From CAYUVH01 sp964448135 (GTDB lineage Bacteria > Verrucomicrobiota > Verrucomicrobiia > Limisphaerales > UBA8199): a stretch of 64,000 bases of DNA. The stretch is taken from NCBI GenBank assembly GCA_964448135.1, contig CAYUVH010000032.1, forward strand, positions 1 to 64,000, given 5' to 3'. The notes below the pieces were generated by a model, which searched no databases, was not told the DNA's origin, and worked only from the letters and a program-made list of their open reading frames with translations. Made by a program: the position numbers and the translations under genes. This document shows, piece by piece, positions 41,020 through 49,777 of this stretch. The stretch's first letter is position 1. Each line of letters starts with the position of its first letter.

Positions 41020-42534
41020 TCATCGGAGATTCGGACTTGTTTCGGATTTCTTGGCCGCCATGTAATGGCTGCGGATTTCGGGTCTTCCCCACAAATGTAA
41101 CACCGCATAACTCCGCCACGGCCGCCACGCCTGCGAAATTTCCTCCGCCTGTTTCGCCGTCACGCCACCCAGCTTGTTTCGCACCGCAATGTCTTCCTTA
41201 GGAAACGCATCCGGCCAGCGCAGCGCACGCATCGCGATGTAGTGTGCCGTCCACGCGCCGATGCCCGGAATCTCCGTCAACTGCGCAATGGTCTGCTCCG
41301 GGTCGTGCTGATTGCCACCATCGAATGACAAATTCCCGGATACCTGCGTCTGCGCCAGGGCAATGATGCTTTTGCAACGCGCGCTCAGGACGCCGAGCCT
41401 TGCCATGGCATCCACGCTCGCCCGCGCAATCCGCGCTGGAGCGGGCGTCAGCCGGTTCAACTCCGGGAACGGGGTTTCGATTGGTTCGCCAAAAGCGGCG
41501 GCGAAGCGGCCTGCAATGGTCGTCGCGGCCTTCACCGTTACTTGCTGTCCCAGAATCGCGCGCAAGCCGAGCTCGAAACCGTTGAACGCACCGGGCACAC
41601 GCAGCCCCGGATTGGCGCGCACGGCGGCAGCGAGGCGCGCGTCCTTGCGCAAGTGTCGTGAAATGATCTCCGGCCGCGCGTTCAGGTCGAATAGATCGCG
41701 CACGCGATTCAGCAACGCCGGCAGCACCGGCGTCAGCGCGGGCGGGAATTCCAGCAACAGCGCGGGCTTCTTTTTCGACTGCGTCACCCGCATCCAGCCC
41801 TTGCGGTCACCCAAATGCACGGTCCGCGCATACGCATCCTCACTGACCCACTCCACGCCTTGCATTTCCCGTGCCTTGAGAAACGCCAGCAGGCCAGCCC
41901 AGTCGTAGGGCGGACGATACGCCAACTGCAACGTGACCGTTCCCCCGCTCTGGTTGGGACTGGCACCCTCCACCACTTTCCTTCGCAGGCGCGTCGGCGG
42001 CATTCCGTAACGTGTGGCGAATGCATCGTTGAACCGCCGCAAACTCGCAAAGCCGCTCGCGAACGCGATCTCGGTAATCGGCAATTCCGTCTCGGTCAAA
42101 AGTTGCTTCGCGAGCAGAAGCCGGCGCGTGAGCATCAACTGAATCGGCGGCACCCCCAGTTCCTTTTGAATGATCCGCCGGATCTGGCGCGAACTCAGTT
42201 CAAACTCCGCCGCCATCGCCTCAAGCGCCGATCCGTCATCGCTCACCCCTTCCTCGATGCGCTTGACGATCAATTGCGCCAACCGCTGCCCGCGATCCAT
42301 CGGCGCGTTGCCCGGCGCCAATTCCGGCCGGCAGCGCAGACACGGACGAAACCGCGCCTGCTCCGCCTCCTGCGCGCTGCCAAAAAACCGGCAGTTCACC
42401 TCCTTCGGCGGCTTCACCGGACACACCGGCCGGCAATAAATCCCCGTGGAAGTCACGCCCACGAAGAACACACCATCGAACCGCACATCGCGGGAGATGA
42501 GCGCTTTGTAGCAAGCTTTTCGATCCTGCACCAT
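41020..42534 (-). CDS. Ada regulatory domain fused to AlkA DNA glycosylase, 504 aa
   Basis: Residues 10-75 form the Ada N-terminal zinc domain with four cysteines (GIYCRPVCPVK and RPCLRCRPE), one of which accepts a methyl group from phosphotriesters. An AraC-type helix-turn-helix follows (about 85-185). The AlkA N-terminal domain and a helix-hairpin-helix glycosylase come next (LTEIPGIGAWTAHYIAMRAL, catalytic Asp in FPKEDIAVRN). The fusion links sensing, transcription control and 3-methyladenine excision. The O6-methylguanine domain of classical Ada is missing here but supplied by the adjacent ogt. The ATG at 42534 is the likely start. Confidence 0.92.
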   Translation of the reverse strand: MVQDRKACYKALISRDVRFDGVFFVGVTSTGIYCRPVCPVKPPKEVNCRFFGSAQEAEQARFRPCLRCRPELAPGNAPMDRGQRLAQLIVKRIEEGVSDDGSALEAMAAEFELSSRQIRRIIQKELGVPPIQLMLTRRLLLAKQLLTETELPITEIAFASGFASLRRFNDAFATRYGMPPTRLRRKVVEGASPNQSGGTVTLQLAYRPPYDWAGLLAFLKAREMQGVEWVSEDAYARTVHLGDRKGWMRVTQSKKKPALLLEFPPALTPVLPALLNRVRDLFDLNARPEIISRHLRKDARLAAAVRANPGLRVPGAFNGFELGLRAILGQQVTVKAATTIAGRFAAAFGEPIETPFPELNRLTPAPARIARASVDAMARLGVLSARCKSIIALAQTQVSGNLSFDGGNQHDPEQTIAQLTEIPGIGAWTAHYIAMRALRWPDAFPKEDIAVRNKLGGVTAKQAEEISQAWRPWRSYAVLHLWGRPEIRSHYMAAKKSETSPNLR

Positions 42535-42664
42535 GCAGCCAATATAGCCGCCCGTTCTTCCGCCGCTCGCCATTTTCGGACATCGAAGTGAAATTAAATT
42601 CCATGTCCGAAAATGGCGATCCCAGCTCCGCGCCGTAATGCCCCGCGATGGCCGAAGAAACGGC

Positions 42665-43711
42665 CTACCCCGAACTGTGGCCAAACAAATCCACCAGCAC
42701 CTGAACATTCTCCTTCCTCACAAAATCCAACGCCGAGCCCGCCTTTGATTCTGGCGGGCAAAAATCCGGGTCCGCGCCGGCGTCTAGAAGCAGCCTCACC
42801 TTTTCCAACTCGGAGCCGATCTCCGATTCCATGACACGCATCCGTTCGTACCCCATGGCCGCCAGCAGCAACGGCGTCTGGCCCTTGTCGTTCGCCCGGT
42901 TTGGATCCGCCCCCGCCGACAGCAAGCCGGCCACTATGTCCCGCTTTCGTTCGGACAGGCTCTTCGCGCCGACAACCCTCACTGCCAGGTCCACCACGCT
43001 CCCCTCAACGGCAAGCGTAAGCGGTGTTTCGCCTTTGCGCGGTCCATGGGAATCGCCGTGCGACACAATTTCATTCACCGGACAACCCAGCTCCAACAAC
43101 AAACCCACCAGTTCCGCGTCACGATGATACACCGGCCAGTGCAATTCATTCCCGGCCAGCTTGCACCCGGCGGAAACCAGCGCGCGGATCACCGCGGCAC
43201 GTTCCGGAAATTTTCTTGGATCGTCGGCAATAGTGACAAACCACGCCGCGCTATGTTTCCGCCGGGGTGTCGTGCGTGACGGCTTGGCACCCGCTCGCAA
43301 CAACCGTTCCACCGTCCAAAGGTCGAAATCCTCCGCTGCGATCATCAAAGGCGTCTGGCCTTCCTCCCCGTCGGCCGGGGGCGCGGCGATGTCCACATTG
43401 GCGCGCGCACCGAGCAGCAACTCGATCGCCTCGTGGTCCCGGTTGTCACACGCAATGATCAGCGGCGTCTCGAGTTCGTAACGTTGATTTGGATTCGCTC
43501 CTTTCGCCAGCAGCGCCCGGATCACCGCGTGCTCCTTCCGCTGCACCGCCACCGGCAACAGATACATCGCGTGTTGATACGCGATCATCTGCACCACGAT
43601 CTTCTGATTGGGCTCGAGCGCGCCGGCGTCGATCAGCTTCAGGATGGCCGGCCAGTCGTTCTTCTCCAACAGCCAATACACATCCATGTCGTTCACTGAT
43701 CCTTCGCCCAT
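42665..43711 (-). CDS. Ankyrin-repeat protein, 348 aa
   Basis: At least six ankyrin repeats are visible, for example AVIRALLAKGANPNQRYELE, TPLIIACDNRDHEAIELLLG, TPLMIAAEDFDLWTVERLL, TPLTLAVEGS, and GQTPLLLAAMGYERM. No signal peptide or membrane segment is present, so it is cytoplasmic. Such repeats bind proteins; the partner is unknown. An alternative start at 43687 would remove eight residues. Confidence 0.88.
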   Translation of the reverse strand: MGEGSVNDMDVYWLLEKNDWPAILKLIDAGALEPNQKIVVQMIAYQHAMYLLPVAVQRKEHAVIRALLAKGANPNQRYELETPLIIACDNRDHEAIELLLGARANVDIAAPPADGEEGQTPLMIAAEDFDLWTVERLLRAGAKPSRTTPRRKHSAAWFVTIADDPRKFPERAAVIRALVSAGCKLAGNELHWPVYHRDAELVGLLLELGCPVNEIVSHGDSHGPRKGETPLTLAVEGSVVDLAVRVVGAKSLSERKRDIVAGLLSAGADPNRANDKGQTPLLLAAMGYERMRVMESEIGSELEKVRLLLDAGADPDFCPPESKAGSALDFVRKENVQVLVDLFGHSSG

Positions 43712-43772
43712 GATGTAAACAATACGACGAACGTTACGCTCTGGTGTGTGCCCGGTCCTCGAAAATGAAAAA

Positions 43773-43850
43773 TGGTCGGGGCGGTGAGATTCGAACTCAC
43801 GACCTCTTGTACCCGAAACAAGCGCGCTAGCCAGGCTACGCTACGCCCCG
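43773..43850 (-). tRNA. tRNA-Pro, anticodon CGG, CCA encoded
   Basis: The minus strand folds as a cloverleaf: acceptor CGGGGCG/CGCCCCG (43844-43850 with 43777-43783), anticodon arm CTTGT/ACAAG with loop TTCGGGT giving anticodon CGG, and T arm GTGAG/CTCAC with TTCGAAT. The discriminator is A, and 43773-43775 encode the terminal CCA. Confidence 0.95.
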
Positions 43851-43934
43851 AACCAGTCCGTAATACTGGCCGCTCCCCCGCCGTTTGGCAAATGGTTTTT
43901 CCGGACGCGGTCACCGCCGCCGGCCGCTCGACAA

Positions 43935-44753
43935 TCAAACCCCCGGCCAGTCCGGCAATTCCGCCAGAAAATCCCGGTGACAGCCCGTAAGAAATACATG
44001 CTCCCGGGTGATCTTTACCGCCCGGACGCTGTAAGCCAGGATGTACCCTGCAATCCCGCCCCCAATGCCCACGATCACCCCGGCCAGCGCCGCCCAGCCG
44101 GATTGAAATCCCGCGCCCGCCACCAGCAGCAGCGCCCCCAGCGCGCAACCGCTCCACCCGATCAGCATCCCCTTGTTCCGCCGGTCGCGATGTTCGCCAC
44201 ACAGGCCGAGATGGAGCACCGCCTTCCGCTGGACAAAAATGGCGACCACGACGTAGACCACGAGGTAGCACAGCAGCAGGAAGTAATACAACGGATTGTG
44301 CCAGAACAGAGTCCGCTTGAGCCGGTAGCCGTGCGCCGGCGCGTTGCACTTTATGCAACGATCGGGCAAAACCGTTCCCGCCACTGCGACCAGCCGGTTG
44401 CCATCGCGCCAAACCCGGGCCGAAGTCGTCGCCACGCCTTCCTGGATCTTTTGCAGGAAGATGGGTTTGCAACGCGCGCAGATGTGCGATTGATTCAATT
44501 GAATCAAATCATCCAGCGGAAACACCTGTCCGCACTCCGCGCACACTCCCTGCCCCGGCACGGCAACGGCTGAGGCTCCCGCAACCCCCGGCGTGTCGCC
44601 CACCCGGACCGCTCGTAGCGGCTGCCAGTCCTTCATGCCCTCCCGCCAGACCAGCGTGTTCCCATCAATGGTCCGCGCTTGCGCCAGCGCCTGCAGCTGC
44701 TCGTCGGAAACCGGCCCCTGTTGCCGGCCGTTCAGCGCGTAGAACCACGTCAC
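43935..44753 (-). CDS. GYF_2 domain and zinc-motif membrane protein, 272 aa
   Basis: Residues 1-50 are a GYF_2 domain (WFYALNGRQQGPVSDEQL, LVWREGMKDWQPL), a proline-rich-peptide binder. Cysteine clusters follow (CAECGQVF ... CARCKP, and CIKCNAP). Three or so membrane segments come next (about 150-175, 195-215, 220-245), and the C-terminus reads TGCHRDFLAELPDWPGV. The part after the GYF domain is paralogous to the next two genes. The CHRDFL tail motif is probably a domain feature. Function unknown. Confidence 0.75.
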   Translation of the reverse strand: MTWFYALNGRQQGPVSDEQLQALAQARTIDGNTLVWREGMKDWQPLRAVRVGDTPGVAGASAVAVPGQGVCAECGQVFPLDDLIQLNQSHICARCKPIFLQKIQEGVATTSARVWRDGNRLVAVAGTVLPDRCIKCNAPAHGYRLKRTLFWHNPLYYFLLLCYLVVYVVVAIFVQRKAVLHLGLCGEHRDRRNKGMLIGWSGCALGALLLVAGAGFQSGWAALAGVIVGIGGGIAGYILAYSVRAVKITREHVFLTGCHRDFLAELPDWPGV

Positions 44754-44811
44754 GCCACAGTTTAGACCCGTCCCCGCGCCGCCCTCAAATCAAAACCCGT
44801 TGACCTCCCGG

Positions 44812-45393
44812 TTACCACCCCGGCCAGTCCGGCAGGCTTTCCAGGAATGCGCGTTTGCAGCCCAGCAGCCACAAGTGCTCCCGCGTCACCTTCGCCACGC
44901 GCAACGTCGAAGCCATCACCGCTCCCGTCAGCCCGAAGCCAAAAAGTGAAAAAAGCGCCAGCAGACCGCACCAGCTCGAATCAAATGCGGCTGCGCCCCC
45001 CAAAAACAACAGGCTCGCTCCCAGCCCGCTCCAAAAAATAATCCATCCCAGTCGCAGGCGCTTGCGGTGATGATCGCATAGCCCCACGTACCACACGATT
45101 CTGCTCGGCGCGATGCCCGTGACGTAAAGCGTGGAACCTTTGAGCCGGAAGCCATTCGCGGCGGCGTTGCACTTGATGCAACGGTCCGGAAATTCCGAGC
45201 CGCGCGCCATGACCACCCGGTTGGACTGCCGCCACAATCCGCCGCCCGGCAGCGCCGCCCCTTCGGTGAGCCGCTGCAGGTAAACCGGCTTGCAAGCCGC
45301 GCACACCGGCGAGTTGTTCAGATACACCAGGTCATTCGCCGGGAAATATCGTCCGCACTCGACACAAGCTGCGCCATCCAGGTTCCCCATCAC
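44812..45393 (-). CDS. Zinc-motif membrane protein, middle paralogue, 193 aa
   Basis: It has the same plan as its neighbours but no GYF domain: CVECGRYFPANDLVYLNN ... CAACKPVYLQ, then CIKCNAAANGFRLK, a CDHHRKR segment, two membrane helices (about 118-140, 145-168) and the tail LGCKRAFLESLPDWPGW. The repeated cysteine pairs imply zinc binding. It lies 58 bases after the neighbouring paralogue's stop on the same strand. Confidence 0.72.
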   Translation of the reverse strand: MMGNLDGAACVECGRYFPANDLVYLNNSPVCAACKPVYLQRLTEGAALPGGGLWRQSNRVVMARGSEFPDRCIKCNAAANGFRLKGSTLYVTGIAPSRIVWYVGLCDHHRKRLRLGWIIFWSGLGASLLFLGGAAAFDSSWCGLLALFSLFGFGLTGAVMASTLRVAKVTREHLWLLGCKRAFLESLPDWPGW

Positions 45394-45457
45394 GCTGAAA
45401 AACTACACCTCCGCTCCCACGCAGACAACCGCGCCGCCGCCTTCCGCCATCCTGCGC

Positions 45458-46036
45458 TCAACTCTCCGACCATTCCGGCAAACTGTCCAAAAACGGCCGC
45501 TTGCAGCCGGTGACCCAAATCTTCTCCATTTTTTTCATGACCATGATATTGCCCATCAGCAGCACGCCCCCGAGCACGCCGCCAATAATACAAACGATAC
45601 CCAGATTCCGCAGCCAGTCACCCAGCCAGATGGAGCCAAAAAACATGGCCAGCCCCAGCCCGCGACCGCTCCAGGAAATAATTCGCCCCACGCTGCGACG
45701 TTTTCGGTGCCTCGGGCACACCGCGTAGGTAAGCGGCGCCCGCCCACCCGCGACCTTCAGCGCGCCAAAAAGAATCCCCGGCGGAGCGTGCTTTAACCGA
45801 AAGCCCTTCGCCGGCTCGTTGCAAAACACGCAGCGATCCGGGAAATTCGTTCCCGGCGTCAGGATCACCACCTTCCCCTTTCGCCACAGCATTCGCCCCG
45901 GCAGCGTCGCCCCTTCGCTCAGCCGTTGCAGGAAAATCGGCTTGCACGCTCCGCAAACGGCCGAGTTGTTCAGGCGGACCAATTCATCCGCCGGAAAATA
46001 CTTGCCGCACTCAACGCAGGTTTCACCTTCTGCCAT
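45458..46036 (-). CDS. Zinc-motif membrane protein, first paralogue, 192 aa
   Basis: The ATG at 46034-46036 (MAEGETCVECG) aligns with the starts of the paralogues. The plan is CVECGKYFPADELVRLNN ... CGACKPIFLQ, CVFCNEPAKGFRLK, a CPRHRKR segment, two membrane helices and the tail TGCKRPFLDSLPEW. It is the most upstream of three tandem genes that arose by duplication and then diverged to moderate identity. Confidence 0.72.
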   Translation of the reverse strand: MAEGETCVECGKYFPADELVRLNNSAVCGACKPIFLQRLSEGATLPGRMLWRKGKVVILTPGTNFPDRCVFCNEPAKGFRLKHAPPGILFGALKVAGGRAPLTYAVCPRHRKRRSVGRIISWSGRGLGLAMFFGSIWLGDWLRNLGIVCIIGGVLGGVLLMGNIMVMKKMEKIWVTGCKRPFLDSLPEWSES

Positions 46037-46511
46037 AGCCACACTCCATTCCAACCGCAGTATCCGAAACATCGCCACGAAAATCGAACCGAAAGTCCGC
46101 GGGATACGGCCTCGCCCGGAGTATTATGACCAGGAGCACACGGACATGCCTCCTCACAAACAAATATTGCGCCCAGCCCACGTGTTGGCGACCCCGACTG
46201 GCTTCTCTGTAGGAGACGAGCTTTTCAATCGCGTGCGTTTGGTGGGTCTAAGCTACTGGCACGCCAGCAGGAAGCCCGTCCAATGTCCGCCAGGTTTTGG
46301 ACTGCGGCAGTCCCCTGCCGCTTTTCGTTCAATATCCTCCTTCGCATTGAGTTACATGACGGATCCGCAGCCTGTATCTTGGCAGGTAACGAGTCTCCAT
46401 ATTTGCAACTACCCATCGCTGTCGTCCGCATCAAACGCTGATTCCAACCCGGGCCGTCCAAACGTTCTCCCTCTCCCCTCTTGTCGCGCCATAGCGTCCG
46501 CGCGGAGGCGG
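46037..46511. repeat. Divergent gap with a CCCTCTCC/GGAGAGGG palindrome at 46465-46533
   Basis: This 475-base gap has no convincing gene. Its right end (46465-46533) is a palindromic repeat with arms CCCTCTCCCCTC and GGAGAGGGTGGGGTGAGGGG. It belongs to the family at 20907-21050 and 48074-48118, and it runs into the start of the efflux gene. Confidence 0.6.
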
Positions 46512-47960
46512 ATGGGAGAGGGTGGGGTGAGGGGGATTGATCTGTCTGCCGTTGCAACCGTTCCCACTTCGAGCCTCGCGAGCCTCGCCCTCATCTTCCT
46601 GCTCACCCTGCTCCTCGCCGGTTGCCGCGGCCTCCCGACCAAATCCGAAAAAGCTGCCCGCGAACAAGCCCGCGTATCCGCCGAAACCTTCCAGCCCCAC
46701 GGTCAAAACCCTCCGCTCCCCGCGCTCACGCCCGAGTCCACCCTCAGCAATTACCTCACCTACGCGATGCTGAACCAGCCCAAGGTCCGCGCCGCGTATT
46801 TCGATTGGCTCGCCTCCATCGAGCGCATCACCCAGGCGCGCTCGTTCCCTGATCCGCAGTTTGCTTTCCAGATGGATGTCCAGGGCGCCGTCACCTCCAT
46901 CATGCCCGGTTTGATGGGCAACATTCCCTGGCCGGACAAACTTCGCGTCGGCGCCGAAATCGCCTCCGCCGAGAGCCAGGGCAAATATTTTACCTTCCAA
47001 TCCGCCGTTCTCGAAAGCGCCTTCGCCGTCAAACGCGCCTACTACCAGCTTTATTTCCTCACCGAAAAAGTCCGCGTGAATCGCGAGACCCTGCAACTCC
47101 TCGGCGGCCTCGAGCAACTCGCGCGCTCCCAAAACGAAGTCGGCAAAGTCACCCTTCAGGATGTCCTCCGCGCGCAGATCGAACAGGATCGCCTCCGCAC
47201 CGAACTCGCCAACCTCGAAGACTCCCGCACCTCGCTGCTCGCGCAATTCAAAGCCGCGCTCGGTCTCAAACTCCAGGCCGCCGATCCGCCCGTCCCCACC
47301 CGTTTTGAATCCACCACCCTCGACCTGACCTCCGATCAAATCTTCGCCACCGCCCTCGCGCGCAATCAGCGTCTCAAAGCCATGGAATCCGACGTCCGCG
47401 CCGCCGAAGCTTCGATCCTGCTCGCCCGCAAATCCCGCTGGCCCGACTTCAGCCTCGGCTTCATGGCCGACGTCAAAAGCGATCCCACGCTCTATCGTTT
47501 CCCTGGCAACCCCGGCACCCTCTCGCTCCCCATCTGGCGCGACAAACTCGCCGCCCAGCTCGCCGAGGCCCAGGCCGGCAAACGCTCCGCCGAAGCCCGC
47601 CTCGACGCCGAACAAATCGCGCTCGCCGTGGACTTCGCCGAGCGATCCTTTCTCTATCGCGAAGCCACGCGAAATCTCGAACTGCTCGACCAGCAACTCC
47701 TGCCCAAGGCCCGCCGTTCCCTCGAAGTCGCCCGTTCCAGCTACCTCGCCGGCCAGAGCGATTTCTTCAACCTCACCGACACCGAACGCACGCTCCTTGA
47801 ATTTGAGTTGAACAAAGTCGAAGCCGCCGCCCAGCGCGAAATCGTCCTCGCCGAACTCTCCCTCTTCATCGAAGGCATGTCCCCTTCCGGCTCTGCCATG
47901 CCCTCCGCCACCGCGAACCCTTCGACCGCCCAGAAAAAATCCAAATCCCCCGGCATGTGA
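46512..47960 (+). CDS. TolC-family outer-membrane efflux lipoprotein (CusC/CzcC type), 482 aa
   Basis: A lipoprotein signal (SLALIFLLTLLLAGC, Cys about 37) is followed by two outer membrane efflux protein repeats rich in long helices (SNYLTYAMLNQPKVRAAYFD; RAQIEQDRLRTELANLEDSR; AQLAEAQAGKRSAEARLDAE). This forms the trimeric exit duct of an RND metal pump. The ATG at 46512 lies inside a palindromic repeat, and a GTG at 46527 is an equal candidate. Its stop overlaps the GTG of the adaptor gene. Confidence 0.85.
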   Translation: MGEGGVRGIDLSAVATVPTSSLASLALIFLLTLLLAGCRGLPTKSEKAAREQARVSAETFQPHGQNPPLPALTPESTLSNYLTYAMLNQPKVRAAYFDWLASIERITQARSFPDPQFAFQMDVQGAVTSIMPGLMGNIPWPDKLRVGAEIASAESQGKYFTFQSAVLESAFAVKRAYYQLYFLTEKVRVNRETLQLLGGLEQLARSQNEVGKVTLQDVLRAQIEQDRLRTELANLEDSRTSLLAQFKAALGLKLQAADPPVPTRFESTTLDLTSDQIFATALARNQRLKAMESDVRAAEASILLARKSRWPDFSLGFMADVKSDPTLYRFPGNPGTLSLPIWRDKLAAQLAEAQAGKRSAEARLDAEQIALAVDFAERSFLYREATRNLELLDQQLLPKARRSLEVARSSYLAGQSDFFNLTDTERTLLEFELNKVEAAAQREIVLAELSLFIEGMSPSGSAMPSATANPSTAQKKSKSPGM

Positions 47961-49777
47961 ACGCATCAATTTCATCCCCATCCGTAGCAGCCGAGGTAAC
48001 GAGGCTCATTCTAACCGGCCACCCGCCGCAGCCATCCTCCCCTGCGCGTACCTCAAACAGGACCCGCACAACCGCTCCCCTTCTCCTCCCCGGGAGGAGA
48101 GGGCTGGGGAGAGGAGGCCCCCACCCTTCGCAGCCACCCGCTCCCCCGCGCACCTCGAATCCGAGCCTCCCAACGGCCCTCCTCCGCCATTTTCTCTTCC
48201 TCCTCACCCTCCTCACCACGCTCCTGCTGACCTACTGCAGCCCCGGCGATTCCACCCCCACCCAAAAAACCCTCTACACCTGCGGCATGCACCCGCAGGT
48301 CATCCAGGACCACCCCGGCAACTGCCCCATCTGCGGGATGAAACTCACGCCCATCCGCAAATCCAGCCCCACCGCCGCCACCAACGCCGCGACGCCCGCA
48401 TCCACCGCCATCGAGGTCGATCCCGCCACCATTCAAACCATGGGCATCCGCACCGCCACCGTCACACGCGGCCCGCTCCGCCGCGCCATCCGCGCCGTCG
48501 GCACGATTGACTACAACGAATCCACGCTCGCCGACGTCACCACCAAGTTCAAAGGCTGGGTCGAAAAACTCGACGTCAGCGCCACCGGCCAGCTCGTGAT
48601 GAAAGGCGATCCCATGTTTGAAGTCTATTCGCCCGACCTTTACAGCGCCCAACGCGAATACATTCTCGCCCTCGAGCAACCCACCAACAGCACCGGCAGC
48701 TCCGAGCTCAAACAAAGCGCCCTCAACAAACTGAAATTCTACGACATCTCCGACGCCCAAATCGCCGAACTCCAGCGCACCCACGAACCCAGCCGGACGC
48801 TCCACATCCTCGCCCCGCAGGATGGCTTCGTCGTGGACAAGATGGTCGTGCAGGGCCAGATGGTGGACCCCGGCATGAAGTTGTATCGCCTCGCTGACCT
48901 CGGCCTCGTCTGGGTCAGCGCGCAGATCTACGAGCACGACCTGCCCTTCATCAAGCTCGGCCAGGAGGTCACCGTCACGCTCCCCTATCTGCCCGACCGC
49001 GAATTCCGCGGCCGCGTCACCTATGTCTATCCGAACGTGGACGAAAAAACCCGCACCGCGCGCGTCCGCATGGAATTCCACAATCCCGGTTACTTCCTCA
49101 AGCCCGGCATGTTCGCCACCGTCCGCCTCGTGTCCGAACTCGAACCATCCGTTCTCCTTGTTCCCGACATGGCCATTCTGCGCAGCGGCGAAAAGAGCAC
49201 CGTCTTCGTCGCGCTCGACGGCGGCAAATTCGAGCCCCGCACCGTCGCCCTTGGTCCGCAGGCGGAGAATGATTTCTACCAGGCGCTCAGCGGCCTGCGC
49301 GAAGGCGAGCGCATCGTCACCTCCGGCCAGTTCATGCTCGATTCCGAAAGCCAGCTCCGCGAAGCCATTCAAAAAATGCAATCCCCCGGCTCCACCACCG
49401 CGCCGGAAACCAACGCGCCCAGCCCGGGCGCCACCAATCCTCCTGCGCTCGCCGCCGCCGCCGCGCCATTCAAATACATCTGCCCCATGCCCGAGCACGT
49501 CTCCATCGAATACGATCACCCCGGCAAATGCCCCATCTGCGGCATGGCCCTCGTCCCCGTCAGTTCCGCCGTCCTCGCCAAACTCCAACCCGGCGGCGAA
49601 CTGCTCTACTACACTTGCCCCATGCCCGAGCACGCCGACGTCCATTCCGACAAACCCGGCAAATGCCCCAAATGCACCATGACCCTCATCCCCGTCATGT
49701 CCCCGCCGCCGATTCCAAAGAATTCCACGCCGCTCCCCGAACACAACTCCGCCCAGCCCACTCACCCTCCCCACTGA
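47957..49777 (+). CDS. RND efflux periplasmic adaptor (CusB/CzcB) with three heavy-metal-binding domains, 606 aa
   Basis: The GTG at 47957 overlaps the stop of the outer-membrane gene. Residues 1-72 are Pro/Arg/Ser-rich and largely encoded by a repeat. A hydrophobic stretch ending LTYC (Cys94) looks like the true export signal. A heavy-metal-binding domain (YTCGMHPQV, then CPICGMKL, residues 107-132) precedes the hairpin, barrel-sandwich and beta-barrel domains (about 150-460). Two more metal-binding modules (YICPMPEHV ... CPICGMALVPV, about 507-536; YTCPMPEHADV ... CPKCTMTLIPV, about 552-581) close it. It links pump and duct and probably hands over Cu, Ag or similar ions. Confidence 0.88.
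   Translation: MNASISSPSVAAEVTRLILTGHPPQPSSPARTSNRTRTTAPLLLPGRRGLGRGGPHPSQPPAPPRTSNPSLPTALLRHFLFLLTLLTTLLLTYCSPGDSTPTQKTLYTCGMHPQVIQDHPGNCPICGMKLTPIRKSSPTAATNAATPASTAIEVDPATIQTMGIRTATVTRGPLRRAIRAVGTIDYNESTLADVTTKFKGWVEKLDVSATGQLVMKGDPMFEVYSPDLYSAQREYILALEQPTNSTGSSELKQSALNKLKFYDISDAQIAELQRTHEPSRTLHILAPQDGFVVDKMVVQGQMVDPGMKLYRLADLGLVWVSAQIYEHDLPFIKLGQEVTVTLPYLPDREFRGRVTYVYPNVDEKTRTARVRMEFHNPGYFLKPGMFATVRLVSELEPSVLLVPDMAILRSGEKSTVFVALDGGKFEPRTVALGPQAENDFYQALSGLREGERIVTSGQFMLDSESQLREAIQKMQSPGSTTAPETNAPSPGATNPPALAAAAAPFKYICPMPEHVSIEYDHPGKCPICGMALVPVSSAVLAKLQPGGELLYYTCPMPEHADVHSDKPGKCPKCTMTLIPVMSPPPIPKNSTPLPEHNSAQPTHPPH
48074..48118. repeat. CTCCTCCC/GGGAGGAG palindromic repeat inside the adaptor N-terminus
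   Basis: CCCCTTCTCCTCCCCGGGAG continuing to GGAGAGGGCTGGGGAGAGGAGG is an imperfect palindrome like those at 20907, 21013 and 46465. It lies in frame before the export signal of the adaptor. Confidence 0.65.
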
